64,000 nt of DNA from contig NC_062246.1 of assembly GCF_905475465.1 (NCBI RefSeq), positions 8,520,001 through 8,584,000 on the forward strand. Reading direction: 5' to 3'. Of the stretch, positions 1 to 12,393 are shown piece by piece (the stretch's first letter is position 1; each line of letters starts with the position of its first letter). The DNA is from Pieris napi. Taxonomy: Eukaryota; Arthropoda; Insecta; Lepidoptera; Pieridae. The notes under the pieces are model-generated. The model saw only the letters and a program-made list of their open reading frames with translations, was not told where the DNA came from and made no database searches. A program made the translations under genes and the position numbers.

Positions 1-1164
1 TGTGCCTATCGACTAATGCAAGCCGATATGTCTGTGCTCTGTACGTAGTTAATAAATAGTTTCTAGTGTGATGAAATTGCATACGAGTCAATATCTGCGT
101 CCTTCTAAATTCAAATATAGAACGACTGTCATACACCTGTGAAAAGCACAGTATATAAATAAATATTGTTGTGAGTAAATGTATAATATACATTTATTAT
201 TTTCGTATTCCTAACGACACAGTAGATATTTACTTATAACCTCTTCAAAATCCTTTTTAAAACATCAGTACTTATATTGTATTACATAAATGAATAATGA
301 ATTGCAGCCAATGTTCTGATATGTTTATCTACCACAAAGGTGACCGGAAGTGGATTTAATATAAACCACAACAATTAACCGCCCTTCTCATTAAAGTTTG
401 GCAAGGGTCCATAGTTTCATATTGGAGCGTTTATCTGCGGTTCCCCTTCTAATTATACCTTTTAGTAATTCATATATATTATGATAACAACAACAACCCA
501 AGTATTATTATTACACATTGTATGATCTTTTGAAGCGTTTATTGTCGCGTAATCCGGTGCCTTGCACGACTTTAATATTTGATTTATAATATACAACATC
601 ATTTTTGTAATGTTTCTTATAAAGCCCCCTTTCGATTGATTAAACTACACACTTTAGAACTCGTAAAACTATAACAGATTTAAATTATAAAATAAATAAA
701 ATGGTTGCCATACTTAAAAACGACATATTACACAATAATTTCATTCCATTCAACAGCACTTAGTGATTTTCTAGAAAAATAAAGGTTCACTACGAACTGA
801 ATCACCTCAGTTAAATTGGATGCTAAATGCAAAACTGTAAAGCATTATTCTGCTTCGCCGAATTCAATTCCGGTAAATACCCTAGAAAATGTTGAATTCA
901 CACTTGTATCGTGTATCAGTTTCACATTAGTCTCTCTAATTAAATTTGAATTTCCTTCTAAATGAAAATTCACTTATTTACTCCTTACGACATAAAGGTA
1001 TAATTTGAATAGAGTGTCGCTATAACCTATTGAGCATAGAGTAAGTCTAATAATTAGTGCAAAATTGCTGTTTGCTTAACATTGCCTTACAAACGCAGTT
1101 TTAGTCTTCAACAGCTTCTCTCAGGATTATCGTATTAAAGTTAAAATATTAAAGCCTCTTAAAC
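1..1164. other. AT-rich non-coding stretch
   Basis: I see no open frame worth calling, no RNA gene and no repeat family I recognise here. It is ordinary AT-rich non-coding DNA leading up to the copia fragment. Confidence 0.55.
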
Positions 1165-1500
1165 GTGAGTAACTTCAACAATTTGTGTCATATTTTCACA
1201 GTTTTCCAACCTTATAGAAATTAGATGACGAAGCAACGAAATCCTCCGAGAAAACCCTGAGTCGTCGAACAAAGAACGTAGTTTTGTCCACAACTCCTTT
1301 GCAGTCGTTGTATCCTTTATGTGCACGAAGAGCGTCAATCGTCAAAATTTTTGCGCGTGCCTTTGCATCTGCCACTGCTGCATTTTCATTTGTTGCTTTA
1401 GGCACATTGGCGCCTTCCAAAATTAGCAAGTTCTCAACTGCGAACGCCAGATCGTCAAAGTTCTCGCGATCTCTCAACTTTGGCACGTTAGCGAGATAAC
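1165..1500 (-). pseudogene. Broken gag fragment of a Ty1/copia-type LTR retrotransposon
   Basis: Read on the minus strand, the open part has the pattern of insect copia Gag N-termini: a KLRDRENFDDLAFAVENLL segment, then VADAKARAKILTID. Downstream the expected continuation is present in other frames: a segment with AKELW and FDDSGFSR, then LISIRLENCENMTQ. The reading frame is broken at least twice: by a small deletion near 1320-1335 and again near 1230. Copia Gag packages element RNA in cytoplasmic virus-like particles. No integrase, reverse transcriptase, protease or LTR is visible on either side, so this is an isolated dead fragment and not an active element. The family call is from motif recognition; the damage is seen directly. 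Confidence 0.75.
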
Positions 1501-2050
1501 TTGCAACTCAATTTCAACTAACACTAAATGCCAAAAAATATTGCAATTAAAAATTGTTTTTAAATGGCCCATAACCTATAAGTAATCACGTTGTTACATG
1601 GTAACGACTAATCATTTAAGAAAGAAAAAGAATAGAAGGACAGTTGGCAGGCTTTAGTTTACCTAATTATTATCGACAGATGTCTCTATAAACTATTTTG
1701 ATATTCTTTCCAACAATAATATATATAATAATACATATATAGCAATACTATCTACAACGACATGTAATGATGAATTGAAACTAGATATCCGTAATATGCC
1801 ACAAACGATCAAACTTAAATGCACACGGGGCAGCTAATGTATATAAGCCTGATTCTATTCGAACCTTATCTGATGTAAAAGTCCAGTGGTCAGGAAGATA
1901 ACATGGATATAATAAACTGTCAAATCTGCGGATGTGTAGGCTTTAGAGGGGCGAACGAGTGACATCAATAATTAAAATGTATGCTGTATTTTCATGACAT
2001 TATGATATGACTTGTATTATCTAGTATATATAAATATGATATTAGATTAC
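1501..2050. other. AT-rich non-coding stretch
   Basis: No gene or recognisable repeat. A short TATATATAAATA string just before the following SINE recurs just after it, but the left copy is about 14 bases from the SINE start, so I do not call it a target duplication. Confidence 0.5.
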
Positions 2051-2150
2051 CAGTGTTAGCCTAGTGGCTCCCAGCTCGCCCTCGAAATTCAAAATCACGA
2101 AACGGATACAGAAGAAGCCCAGATCTAGAAGGTTGTAGCGCCATTGGTTT
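2051..2150 (+). repeat. tRNA-derived SINE, internally deleted copy
   Basis: The 5' end (CAGTGTTAGCCTAGTGGCT) carries the A-box-like part of the lepidopteran SINE, and the 3' end has AGGTTGTAGCGCCATTGGTTT. The middle, including the B box, is missing: about 100 bases remain of roughly 280. It belongs to the same family as the fuller copies at 31,481 and 45,937. Confidence 0.75.
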
Positions 2151-4114
2151 TTTATATATAAATAATCAAATTAAAAGCACATGAAACAAGACGAAAGCGT
2201 TATTTGAACTGTATGTCAGTCAAAGAAACGCCTACTGGTCTTTCCGTGGGTTGATTGAATAAGCCTTTGAAATTTAGGTGAATCTTAATGCTATTACTGT
2301 AATTAAGATGCATATTACAAAATTTATTGTGTTATTTGCATCTGGTAAATGAAAATTGAGAGCTACAAAGAAAAAATGTTCACAGCGAATAAACTCACAT
2401 ATTATATAAAGCCAGAAACCTAGACGCGTATTCTATATAGCTATAAACGTTATCACTGTTTCAAAATTATAATAATGAAATGTAAATAAATATAAATACT
2501 TAAAAGTTCCCTCAATACGAAGTTAAATAGAATAGAATTAAATTCCCGAGCTTTCTCCACAAGTCTCCCAGGGGAGCGCCGATTTGTACTTACCACGTCC
2601 GAGATTCACATTATAATAATAAATATTGGATTCTTATCATATTCAAATTGAAGCCCCATATTTTTGTGTATCAAAGCAAATATTTGTGTTTGTGATCGAA
2701 CGTTTCATAGAATAAACATAGAATTCTGTCTTGATTCCCGTTCCAAACTAAATGTTAATAAAAACCACATTTCCTATGATAGGATACAAATAAATGTGCT
2801 ACACGACGCAAGAATGTGTTAAACACTTTGTAATCTATTTAATTTGTCATTTTGTTGGTCCGCTAATAACTCAACTCTGTATTCAGTTTACCAACATTTA
2901 GAAAATTACGTTTACTCAAAAATCAACCTTATTCTCTTGAGATAAAGTTAAATATCAAGAGATTCAAATAAAATTTTGTGAAATAAAACACATGTCTCGA
3001 AATGATTTACGTACGGTAAGTGCACTGGACGTATTGTGACATCGCGCATCTGGTCGAGTGGATGTAATGTGCGAAAATATTTTCGCGATAACGCATTTTT
3101 ATTTTGATAAATTGTGGCACGTCCCATTTTCGTTGAATCGTGACTCATGAATGAACTTGCCAATAAAATGCTCGTATACATTTACGATATGGAAACTATG
3201 TTATTTATAAAGCTCATTTAGTAAATTAGATCATTAAACATTAAGCTCGCTATTAATCGCAACATTTTACGGCAGTTAAAATTACTAAATCATTTGTAAT
3301 ACAGGAAACGGCTTTAGCGCTACGCCGTAGAACAAGAAGAGTTTTCAAGTTCCTATATAAAAGTTTAACATTGTAGCACACTACATCATAGAATATAATA
3401 CATCGCGTTAAGCGGAAACACGCTTGTACATACAAACAAACATAAACCAACAAGTGGTGCGGAAAATATAATGTATTTGCGTTCAACTTTGTTCCACTCG
3501 CTGTGGAAGTAACATTGTTTTATCAAACGGATAGAGTGCAAGCCTCGTGTGAACTAACATTTATAACACCGATATTTCTGATTTGCCTTATTAAATTTTA
3601 AGTGCCGAGTTAAAGAAAATCTTCAAACATGGGTGAAATGGAATGACTCTAAGATTCATAGTAATGTTATTCGAAGCTTACATTGCAGAGTCAGTGACCT
3701 ACTTGTACAACCAACGATGCATATTGCATACATTCTCGAAGTTTACGGAAAGGATTCAAAGTAATCTCCACATCTTGAGATGTGCATACCGTATGTAACA
3801 TGGTTGTCTGGAAGAAAAATTTAACGTTATACGTGTTCAATTTCCACACCTAACATTATAAATACATATCTAAAAAAGCTTGACTTGCGATGTTTTACTA
3901 TAACGTGTCGACTTACGCTATCACAACTTATGCAATTAAGCTGCTGCAGTCGCTTACCTATTAACTGTCCGCACTAGAAGCTGTTTAAATTTAGTATTCA
4001 TAACAATAAAAGTCTTTTAATTCAAATACTTAACATTTTAATGCATTTATATTCCTCATTCATCATAGATCATCATCATCACCTCATTCCTAGATATCTG
4101 TGTGGAGTTTTTTG
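2151..4114. other. Non-coding stretch with unsupported short ORFs
   Basis: Minus-strand open frames of 77 codons lie at 2948-3181 and 3253-3486. Neither has a recognisable motif, codon bias or splice context, so I do not call them genes. There is no recognisable repeat. Confidence 0.5.
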
Positions 4115-4245
4115 GCAACGCCTCATCCAAATCCCTCCATTTATGTTTGCACTTTACCTCTCTCTTCCATGTACCGGCTATTTCATTAATTTGGTATTTC
4201 CACCTTCTAAATTGTCTTTTTTTTCGTTAATCGTACCTTGGGCAC
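4115..4245 (-). pseudogene. C-terminal tail of a non-LTR retrotransposon ORF2
   Basis: On the minus strand this reads GTWKREVKCKHKWRDLDEAL, matching the W-rich ending of many insect LINE reverse-transcriptase polyproteins (a basic block, then KWR.LEEA). Upstream frames are broken. Only the extreme C-terminus remains, as usual for 5'-truncated or eroded LINE copies. The exact clade cannot be told from this piece. Confidence 0.5.
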
Positions 4246-4930
4246 CAATTTAATACTTTGTTGCTCCACTATTTTTTTTTTCATGTACCCCGGCCCATTT
4301 CGACTTAAGTTTATTTATTTTCATTCTGACATCTGCTACCTTAGTTATTCTTCATTATCGTACATCGTATATTTAGCCGATTGCCTTAACGGACAAGAGA
4401 TAATAAAACTTACATACACACATCACAAACGAGTAATATCAAATCCCTGTAGGTTTTTATAACTTAATATTTTTTTTTTCAGAACACGCAATCATAATAC
4501 CAAAAATATTACAAACTGCTCAATTTTAAACTGGATTATAAAATAGTATGCCAGCAAATTACTTATTTCCCAATAATATTGCGTCAATGTCTTATAAGAA
4601 AAACTCGCCATTTGTAGTAAATTTAAAAACTTTTTCAAATACTCAAATTATGGTAAAAACTACTGGAAAGTTTTACCTTCTAATGAACGAGGTATTGTGA
4701 CGTAATAAGAGCTTGAATTCTTCGCTGACGAGCTACAAATAGCCAATGTGATTCAGTCGAGCACATCGCGTCGCGTGGGCCGTGCGTTATTTATATATAG
4801 AATTTAATTTATCATATTTCCGACTAACGCGCGACTTTTTAAGGTTATTCAATCTTTTTGGTATGTCTTCACGAACTACAGAAGAGTACCTCAGTAACAC
4901 GGTATTTTTAAATTTTTCATATATATAAAA
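4246..4930. other. Non-coding stretch
   Basis: No gene seen. A short GC-richer patch at about 4755-4790 stands out against AT-rich flanks, with a TATATATAG string just after it. I could not link it to a transcript or repeat. Confidence 0.45.
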
Positions 4931-5208
4931 AATCAATGGCGTTACAACCTTTTTAGGTCAGGGCCTCAGATATCTGTATCTGTTTCATTATCATTTCTTT
5001 ATCTAATGTGCAAGTTGGTGATCAGCCTTCTGTGCCTGACGCACTCCCTCGCTTTTTTGGGTCTAAGGCAAGCCGATTTCCTCACGATGTTTTCTTTCAC
5101 CTTTCGAGCGAATGTTCAATGCGCACATAGAATTTTGGTGCACAGCCGGGGATCGAACCTAAGACCTCAGGGGTAAGAGTAGCACGCTGAAGCAGAAGCC
5201 ACCAGTCC
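4931..5208 (-). repeat. tRNA-derived SINE, near full length
   Basis: Minus-strand copy. The tail (AATGGCGTTACAACC on the plus strand) comes first, then the GAGGCCC block, the TCACGATGTTTTCTTTCACC block, and the B box seen on the plus strand as GGGGATCGAACC. The A-box end is damaged. No clean target duplication is visible. Confidence 0.85.
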
Positions 5209-5611
5209 AAATTTTTTTGTATAACTTATGTAAATCTGTGTAAGACACATGTTATAAGTTATAAAGAATCCAAAATATCATATACAAGCCGTTAAACATC
5301 CGCTCAAAAGCTTCAAACAAAAAAAAACTCCGTCCGGAAAAAGCTGGCGTGTCAAATGAAAGGAGAAACGATTTTTAGTGCTCACTTTAAAACTCCACCG
5401 GTAATCCTCAGTAAGGATTTAGCGATACATAAGGCTGTATACGGGTGATTCTCTTATAAGAGGTAACTATGGTGGCAATCTATTTAAAAGTGGTTTTTTA
5501 ATCTATATGTTGCTATTTTGTGCAATGAATCACTTCTCTTAAATGTCCTTTATTAAATAACATTATAATTAAATGTCTCATTAAAGCATATTTTTGTAAA
5601 ACTCGTTATAT
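5209..5611. other. Short non-coding spacer
   Basis: Nothing recognisable between the SINE and the CCCTGG-motif transposon. Confidence 0.5.
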
Positions 5612-7750
5612 AGTCTAAAAAAGTCTCTACCCTGGCCTGTCCCCTTACCGGTTTCAGCTTAACTAGCATACAATACATACAATATTTGTATTATTTGCTA
5701 AAACAAACTATGTTTACCACAAACTTAATTAAATATACTTAAATATTATTAAAGAAAAATTGAAAAATATTTGCTTATTTTCAATAATTTTTAAAACTTA
5801 ATTGTTGTCCCGCTTTTTTTGTGTATCTACCCTGGCAATATTCGCACGCTGCTAGAATATAAAATATAAGACGGCCACATTACCGAACTCGCTCATTGAC
5901 AATTAACAACGTGAAGTTTGCAATACTAAGCACAGAAGCGGTTAGATCGACGCAATTTGCCAGTTTTTGTGTCACGTCCGTGCGATGTAACGGTTTCGCA
6001 AGGTCATTGTGTCTCTCCACTGGTAAGTAATAAAAGTTATAATAATCATTTTATTTATTTGCAATTCCTGTCCTAATTGAGTAATACTGTAATAGTCAAA
6101 GCTTGCTTTATTATTCATTGAAAACTTTCTTGGATAAACCAAAATAATGTATTATGTTATGAAAACGTCTTTCCCCTGGCGTCTTTCCCCTGGTAAGATT
6201 ACTATCAGGGGAGAGACTTACTGACCAGGGGAGATATGTATCATAGTAATTGTGCCACCTATTTAATGTCTGTGTGTTGCACACGCCAATGTGGATCTGA
6301 TTCTTACGGCACTATTCCAAGCCAAAGTTACATCAATATCAAACCATCAAAATCTTCTTCTTCAAATTTGTTGCAATAGGTGTAACGAACAGTGTCTATC
6401 GCGAGAATGCATTGTAAAAATAAAGGACTTCTATACAAAGAATTTTATATTAGTAAGCAAATTTTTGCAGAAAGTGGGAATCCAAGACTACCAATATAAC
6501 TGATCCTAAAAGGCATAAGACCAGAAAGGTGACTAAATATTTGAAAAATGTGATTCAATTTTATCTACGTGATTTGATTATACAGTTAGAAGACAACTTG
6601 GAGTATTTTCTTCACCATGAACTGAATATAGTCCACCAACATTCTGCTTTTAAAATTAATAAGACAAATTTGACAGTAAGAGAAGCTGTGATTCACGTGA
6701 ACCTTAGTGACTTTAAACAAAATACGCAGAAGAAATTCAAGCATTCCATTTTGGAGGTGCACGTCAACAGATAAGTCTGTACACAGTTGTAACTTACACG
6801 AAAGAAGAGGCATCAGGTGAAGTAAAGACAACAGATTTTGTTACATACGCCTCCAGCTATATGGGCACACTTACAGCCAATTTTGAACAGCTTGCCACCA
6901 GAAGTAGAGATCCTCCATTTTTGGAGCGATGGACACAATATCGCAACAAATACATGTTTTATTTTCTTGTCACTCGTTTAATAGAAGTTTATCCACCTCT
7001 TAGAGACTTTACCTGGAATTACCATAAAGCTGGACACGGTAAGGGAGCTCCAGATGGTGTTGATGCTGTTTGCAAAAGATCAGCCGACCTATTGGTAGCT
7101 AGTAGCAAAGATATAGCATGTCTGAGCGATTTGTCAGATGCTATTCAGAAAAACTGTCCTGGCATTAATGTTTTCGTTATGACAAAGATATTTTAGACAA
7201 AGACGCTTTGCTTGCTAGTGCTAAAACACTCATAAGGACTTTTGCTGGTACTTTGTGCGTCCATCAGGTGTCATGGAACATTGAAGATCCGACAACATTG
7301 AAAATGAAGTCTTTAAGCTGCTTTTGCAATGAAGATATACATTGCGATCATTTTAAGCTTGGTGTCATGACATACTCGTCTAATAAAAAATCTCGTCTCC
7401 GAGTCGAGGATGTTAACGTCCCTGATTCAGAGTCCGAAAACGAGACTCCTTTTGACATTGAACAAATAATAACTTCAAAAGATCGCAAGCACCAAATAAA
7501 AAATATTGAACAACCGTTGACATCCAAAGAAACGCTTAAAAATGGCGCATTTAGTCTGATTAATAATAAATATGATAAAAAAATGTTGCCTGATTATAAA
7601 TTTCAAGAACAATCTTTGATAAAAGTTGATTATTTCAATTGTATTCTTTGTTTTATTGCTTCTAATTATCTCCCCTGGTCAAATACGTATCTACCCTGAT
7701 CTTCATGTCTCTACCCTGCCTGATGTATTTACCCTGGCCCTCTAAAAAGT
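5612..7750 (+). mobile_element. Decayed DNA transposon with CCCTGG motif clusters at both ends
   Basis: A broken transposase gene lies between two clusters of a short motif close to GTMTYTMCCCTGG. Left copies: 5623-5637, 5823-5835, 6011-6023 (imperfect), 6167-6179, 6181-6193, and inverted copies at about 6203-6217 and 6222-6237. Right copies: 7666-7680, 7686-7698, 7705-7720 and 7724-7739. The outermost strings TCTAAAAAAGT (left) and TCTAAAAAGT (right) could be a target duplication with one A lost. No normal terminal inverted repeat is visible: the outermost motifs are in direct orientation. The boundaries are inferred from the motif clusters. Clustered short repeats at transposon ends are often transposase-binding sites; that role is inferred here. 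Confidence 0.6.
6291..7699 (+). pseudogene. Frameshifted transposase-like gene (SDG / HGKGAPDG family)
   Basis: Successive frames give one protein. Pieces are a cysteine-bearing N-terminal part (CCNRCNEQCLSREC, 6291-6503), then TKYLKNVIQFYLRDLIIQLE (from 6529), then EIQAFHFGGARQQISLYT in a shifted frame (about 6728-6790). Next comes TYASSYMGTL running into WTQYRNKYMFYFL, where an SDG lies in the adjacent frame (about 6925-6960), then WNYHKAGHGKGAPDG (about 7013-7058), and after a stop near 7196 a C-terminal CFCNEDIHCDHFKLG. The FHFGGARQQ, SDG.TTQYRN and HGKGAPDG blocks recur in insect proteins of uncharacterised, transposase-like type; acidic and histidine residues there may be catalytic. At least three frameshifts or stops make this copy non-functional. 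I do not know an accepted superfamily name. Confidence 0.6.
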
Positions 7751-9227
7751 GACAAAATATGTTTTAAGTAACTTGCCCTTACGTGAGTAGATACACAAAC
7801 GAGCCAAAAATCATAATATATATGTATAATGGATAAACTCCAACTTTTCTCCTTGGCCGTCTCCTCCATAGACGAAAAACCTCTTATATAAGAACTACCC
7901 ATACACAAGCTGCAACACAATTATATACGAAAAAATTACGATTAATTATTATGAAATCGATTGCCATCTTCACTTAGTTTTTAGTTAGTCACTTAATATT
8001 TATTAGTTAAAGAACTTGCATATAAACCGGTAGGGTTAATTTACGTAAAAAAAAAAACCATTTCCAGAAAGTCCCATATTCTCATGTGTCGTTAAGGGTT
8101 AACAAAAACTACTACTAAGTGAAAACCAAAAGCAGTCAGTGGGGTAATTTTTTAAATATTATAGTGTCATTACCATTGGGTTAAAGGTTTCAATACTTTT
8201 ATTGGAATGCAATACCTCTAATTGCTATCACAAAAAGATCTATATCTAAATGTATCTATGTAAAATTTTAGTTTACTATATATCTTTCGTCATATTAAAT
8301 GTCCTTCTTAGATAAAATATTTTTTTAACTGTATAAAGAGAAATTATAAAGTATGTGTAAGCGTGTGTAAAAATAAATCAGTTAAGCCACTTAACGATCC
8401 TAAAAATATTTTAAATCTTAGTCGGAGTGTGCGCAACTAGCCTTACGTCAAACTAAATATGTATAAAGCTAGCGGAGTACGGGTTTTTTACTAAAACCTA
8501 AAAACTTCACGGATACCAAATAGGCGGTATTTAAAAAGCGAACCGGGTCGTGGTTACGTTTTAAGAATTTCATTTCTAATATCGTTTTAAGTGCCAAGTG
8601 CTGATTTAAAATTTTATAATGGGAAACATTGATAAACGATAATTTAAATTTGGAAATTGTTAATATTCTTATGTTTAATGTTTATGTTTTATAAAAAAAA
8701 TATTTCGAATAAAATTAATCACTATTTTACATTCAGTGGCTAAATACAGTATTTGGTTATGTTATCTCATTCGTCGCCATTATCACAAAAAATCCGGCCC
8801 TAAAAGCAGGTATTTCCGCTCATTGCTTTTGTCACACCAATAATGAACAAATCGCCGTGACTAAGGCAAGTAGCGAAGATGTATTTAAATTTTAAACATT
8901 TATTTATGCAGTGAAAAATTAAAACGCCAAATGCCACTGAAATGTAAATACAGAGTTACATAATTAAAGTAAGCTACAAGTGCATTGCGGTGAGAGGGCC
9001 TTTGACTTACCGTAAATTACATAACATGGGTTCAGATAATTTATTCAATGGAATTAGGGAACCGCGGTAAAGCCAGGGAACACTGGCTCTATTTATTATT
9101 TGCAAAGGGTTTGCGTAAACGAACTACAATGAATTATTAAAAACCTAAAGTGTAATTTTCATACAATATAAAATCGCTGTTATTCTCTGTCCTTCTTAGA
9201 CTACCTACTATCACGATAAAAAAATTG
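7751..9227. other. AT-rich non-coding stretch
   Basis: No recognisable gene or repeat. The 63-codon minus-strand frame at 7729-7920 overlaps the transposon end and has no supporting feature. Confidence 0.5.
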
Positions 9228-9630
9228 GTTGTCTGTAAAGTCGGTTTACTGATGATAGTTGAAAGTGACAACGTCATAAGAAAAACTGATGGAATTACAA
9301 TGTGGTTGCATTTTTCAAAAGAAAATTTTAATTTTATTTGTTTGATAGATATTTTGTATGGATATAGAGAAGGAGGTAAATGGAAATTACAATTGAATTG
9401 ATCGATTACAATATAATCGATATAATACGATATATACTTTATATACAATAACGATGTCAACGCTGCCGAACGCGGAGGCCGATTGTGCCTCTTTGTCGCT
9501 CGTTTTGCGCTCTCGCTTGCACTTAAAGCCTTAAATGGAACGCCTCAGAGCGAGGTAACGCCGCATGCGTCATGTTTTTTCGTACGTGCAGCTGGCTCCA
9601 TCGAATTATAAGACGTTGTCACGTCAAAAA
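9228..9630 (+). repeat. Foldback/MITE-like repeat, long copy
   Basis: It begins GGTTGTCTGTAAAGTCGGTT and ends near GACGTTGTCACGTCAAAA. Subterminal segments are inverted to each other (GTGACAACGTC at about 9266, GACGTTGTCAC at about 9612). The centre at 9460-9560 is much richer in G+C than its flanks. A second, internally shorter copy lies at 44,480-44,648, so this is a dispersed family. Confidence 0.6.
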
Positions 9631-11389
9631 TTCGATTATTTTGAGTAATCTAAATATACTCCTTGAAGCATGCCAAAATAAAGTTCGTCACACTTCTTAT
9701 ATTGGCAAAATTACAAATAGTTTTCTATGTCTAGCAAACAAATTGCTAATTTAAATGGCTGCTTAAAATCATTTCACTAATAAGGTTTAATTTTTTTTTT
9801 AATTAAGAGGCCTTTCTCGAAGGTAGCTCTTTACCACATTCATTACAAAGCCCTATAGCACGAGTAACTCTTACATTATGGAGACGCAATTCAAACCGAA
9901 TACAGCACGGAAACAAAATATAATAAATATGGAAATTATTACTCCGCGTATTTTCCACACAAATGAGGAGAGCCGGGGAAAAGTGGGAAAAATGCGGGCA
10001 ATAATTTTCTTGGAGCATTACGCCCTCAGTTCTGAGATTGTTAGCTAAATTACAATTTTGCATTTATATTGAATAAGTGCATTTGATTGTTGTACATTTC
10101 AAAGCGATTTAGTTTATTTTTGAAAAACAATTATTCAAATTTCATTATCTAATTAATCTAAAGCTGAGGCTGTAATGTATCCCATTAGAAAGATTTTAAT
10201 GTAAAAATTAGGCCTTAAATTTAGTAATTTATTTAGGCCCACACCAAGGCCACCATATATGTGTACCTTAGTAAAATAACGTATCGCGTATCACTGCATA
10301 TTAAACTAGAGATGCTGTCGACCAATCACATACAGACGGAGCACACAGTTTTACATTCTCAAACCCTGAGTCTAGCGTGGTATTTACACTCGTATACGAC
10401 ATGTATCATTAACATATACTACAAGATAGTATATGTAAAGTATGTGAGCAAAGTCGTCCTAGTGAATTAAGCCTGTGACTTTCAACCCTGAGTAGGCTTT
10501 GAATCACTTCTGTGCTGGATAGAAAGCCTAAAAATAAAAACTTAAAATTATCAAACATACTGATGACGGCTTGTAGTGCCATTGGTTTATTATTATCACG
10601 TATAAAGCTGATTTCGTAGACTAGACGTAACTAGTCAGAATTATTATTTATATTTTAAGGTACAGAGAGTACGGCCTTTTAATAAAAAAGCGCGCGAGGA
10701 GCTACTACTAAACTACTTATTATATATGACATTACAAATGAGTCTTTCTCATCGTATAACCGTACACTCCTCGCGAAATCTTACCTTCAAAGTATGAATA
10801 AAACATTGCAATCTTGTAATCCCTAACTATTCGAGACTGAAAATGAAAACATTAATAAATAATTAGACAGTGAACTTTGAGCGTTCAACGCGTAAAGAAC
10901 ATTGAAATAAAAGAAAAAGCTTATTTCGTTTGAGAAAATCTAATTCTTGGAATCTAATTTAATAGTAGACAATTTTCAGGATAAAATTACAAATTACTAA
11001 CTGACTTAATAGGCTCAAAAGTCTAACCTTGTAGGATTAGTACATAAAAAAATAATTTTGTTCGAAATGAAAGATCTCGCTATTAATTCCATATTACCAT
11101 GAGTTATAAACGGATACTTTTAATATAACCACAGGTCCTTAAAAGGAGCAATTTGTATGTAGACAATAAAAAAGACGCAAAAAGGCACTCAACGTTGGTC
11201 CTTTCATGAATTTAAAAGCGTCAAGCGGACGGAGCACCCTTTGTTAGCGAGCCGCGTTTTATAACTAGGCTGGAGAACCCTGTACTCGGACGATTGATCG
11301 CAATTTTGTGAATAGTAATCGTCCCTTAACACAATGCATTTATCAGGAATGGGAGAAAAACTTTTTTTAATTGTAAAGGGAGTCGAACA
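9631..11389. other. Non-coding stretch
   Basis: The short frames at 9803-10063 (minus) and 10261-10470 (plus) lack any motif. At 10,565-10,592 the string CGGCTTGTAGTGCCATTGGTTT resembles the SINE 3' end but is too short to call as a copy. Confidence 0.5.
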
Positions 11390-11500
11390 AGCCTACGGGT
11401 GACCAAATAGGGCGGTCATCGCAGGCTATCGACACCCATTTTAGTGGGTGAGTTGCCGGCCTTTGCTGAAGGAGTATACTCTTCTTTTAAACTATGTAGG
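11390..11500 (+). repeat. CCGCCGCCC-type dispersed repeat, very diverged
   Basis: GAGTTGCCGGCCTTTGCTGAAGG and the following TATACTCTTCTTTTAAA correspond to the GTTGCCGGCCTTTTAAGAATT and TACGCTCTTTTCTTGAAGG blocks of the better copies at 22,745 and 34,622. The left part is barely alignable. Confidence 0.5.
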
Positions 11501-12273
11501 TACGTGTAATTTACTTCAAAATGTATAAAATATAAATAATAAAATAAATAATAAATACACTAAAAATGGCTATGAATATATATATTTAAAGGTGATCTAC
11601 AATTTTTAAACACGGCATCGACATTATTAATTTTAATTTCGCGGTTTTGATATAAAGCTAGTTTAGATGCTCTTGAAATTATTCAAATTTTTGCCAATTG
11701 ACCCTCTCAACCACCAATTTATTTAATTATAATCTCATATATTAATGCAGTGAGTGTGTGTGCGTATGGTGCTATTGAGATTTTACTTAAAGGCATAGTC
11801 ATATTCTAACCGTTATCATTGTTCCTATACTAATTGTTCCCTTATCCCTTTCTCTTATTGTTACCACTGGCCTACTATATGTATTAACGGCTACCGAACC
11901 ACATAGCGGTTCGACGCAAATTCTTTGTCATCCATCCATAGATAAATATCGAGCATATAATTGAATATACACAAAAAATCGAATTGCTAACCGTTCTTCG
12001 ACTGTACCTCGTGCTCACGGGAGACGAGATATCACAATACAGTGCATACGTACTCTACCCTGCACAATCGGTTAAAAGGAATAGAGATTGAAACAAGGTA
12101 GTATCATGTATTATTCCCCTACAATCGTACGGCTCCGAGTTCGGAGGGGGTATTTATTATTCATGACAAAGTATAGTCGCCAGGTGTTTCAGCGCTTTTC
12201 GGCTATGCATTCCTCTATACGGGCTTTTTCAAAACTTTCTACGCTAATTAAGTATAATTCTATACAATATACC
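11501..12273. other. Non-coding stretch
   Basis: Nothing recognisable; a mildly GC-richer patch at about 12,000-12,200 holds only unsupported frames. Confidence 0.45.
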
Positions 12274-12393
12274 AAAAAACCTTTTTGGTCTCAGAGCCTC
12301 AGATTTACGTATCCGTTTCGTAATCATTTGCTTTTTCTAATAGACAAGGAGATGATTATGTGCCTGACACACACCGTCGATATTTCAGTCTAA
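12274..12393 (-). repeat. SINE 3' half, ending at the Harbinger insertion
   Basis: The plus strand shows the SINE tail in reverse: a CCTTTTTGGTCTCAGAGCCTCA-type block, CGTAATCATTTGCTTTTTCTAATAGACAAG, and GTGCCTGACACACACCGTCGA. It stops at GTCTAA, exactly where the Harbinger element starts. Sequence beyond the right end of that element matches the SINE for only a few bases (TAAGGCAA), so the 5' half of the SINE has been lost or replaced. Confidence 0.75.

Noticed and set aside
3949..3960. Minus-strand TAG|GTAAGC near 3,953
   Set aside because: The upstream minus-strand sequence is purine-rich and lacks a 3' splice tract.
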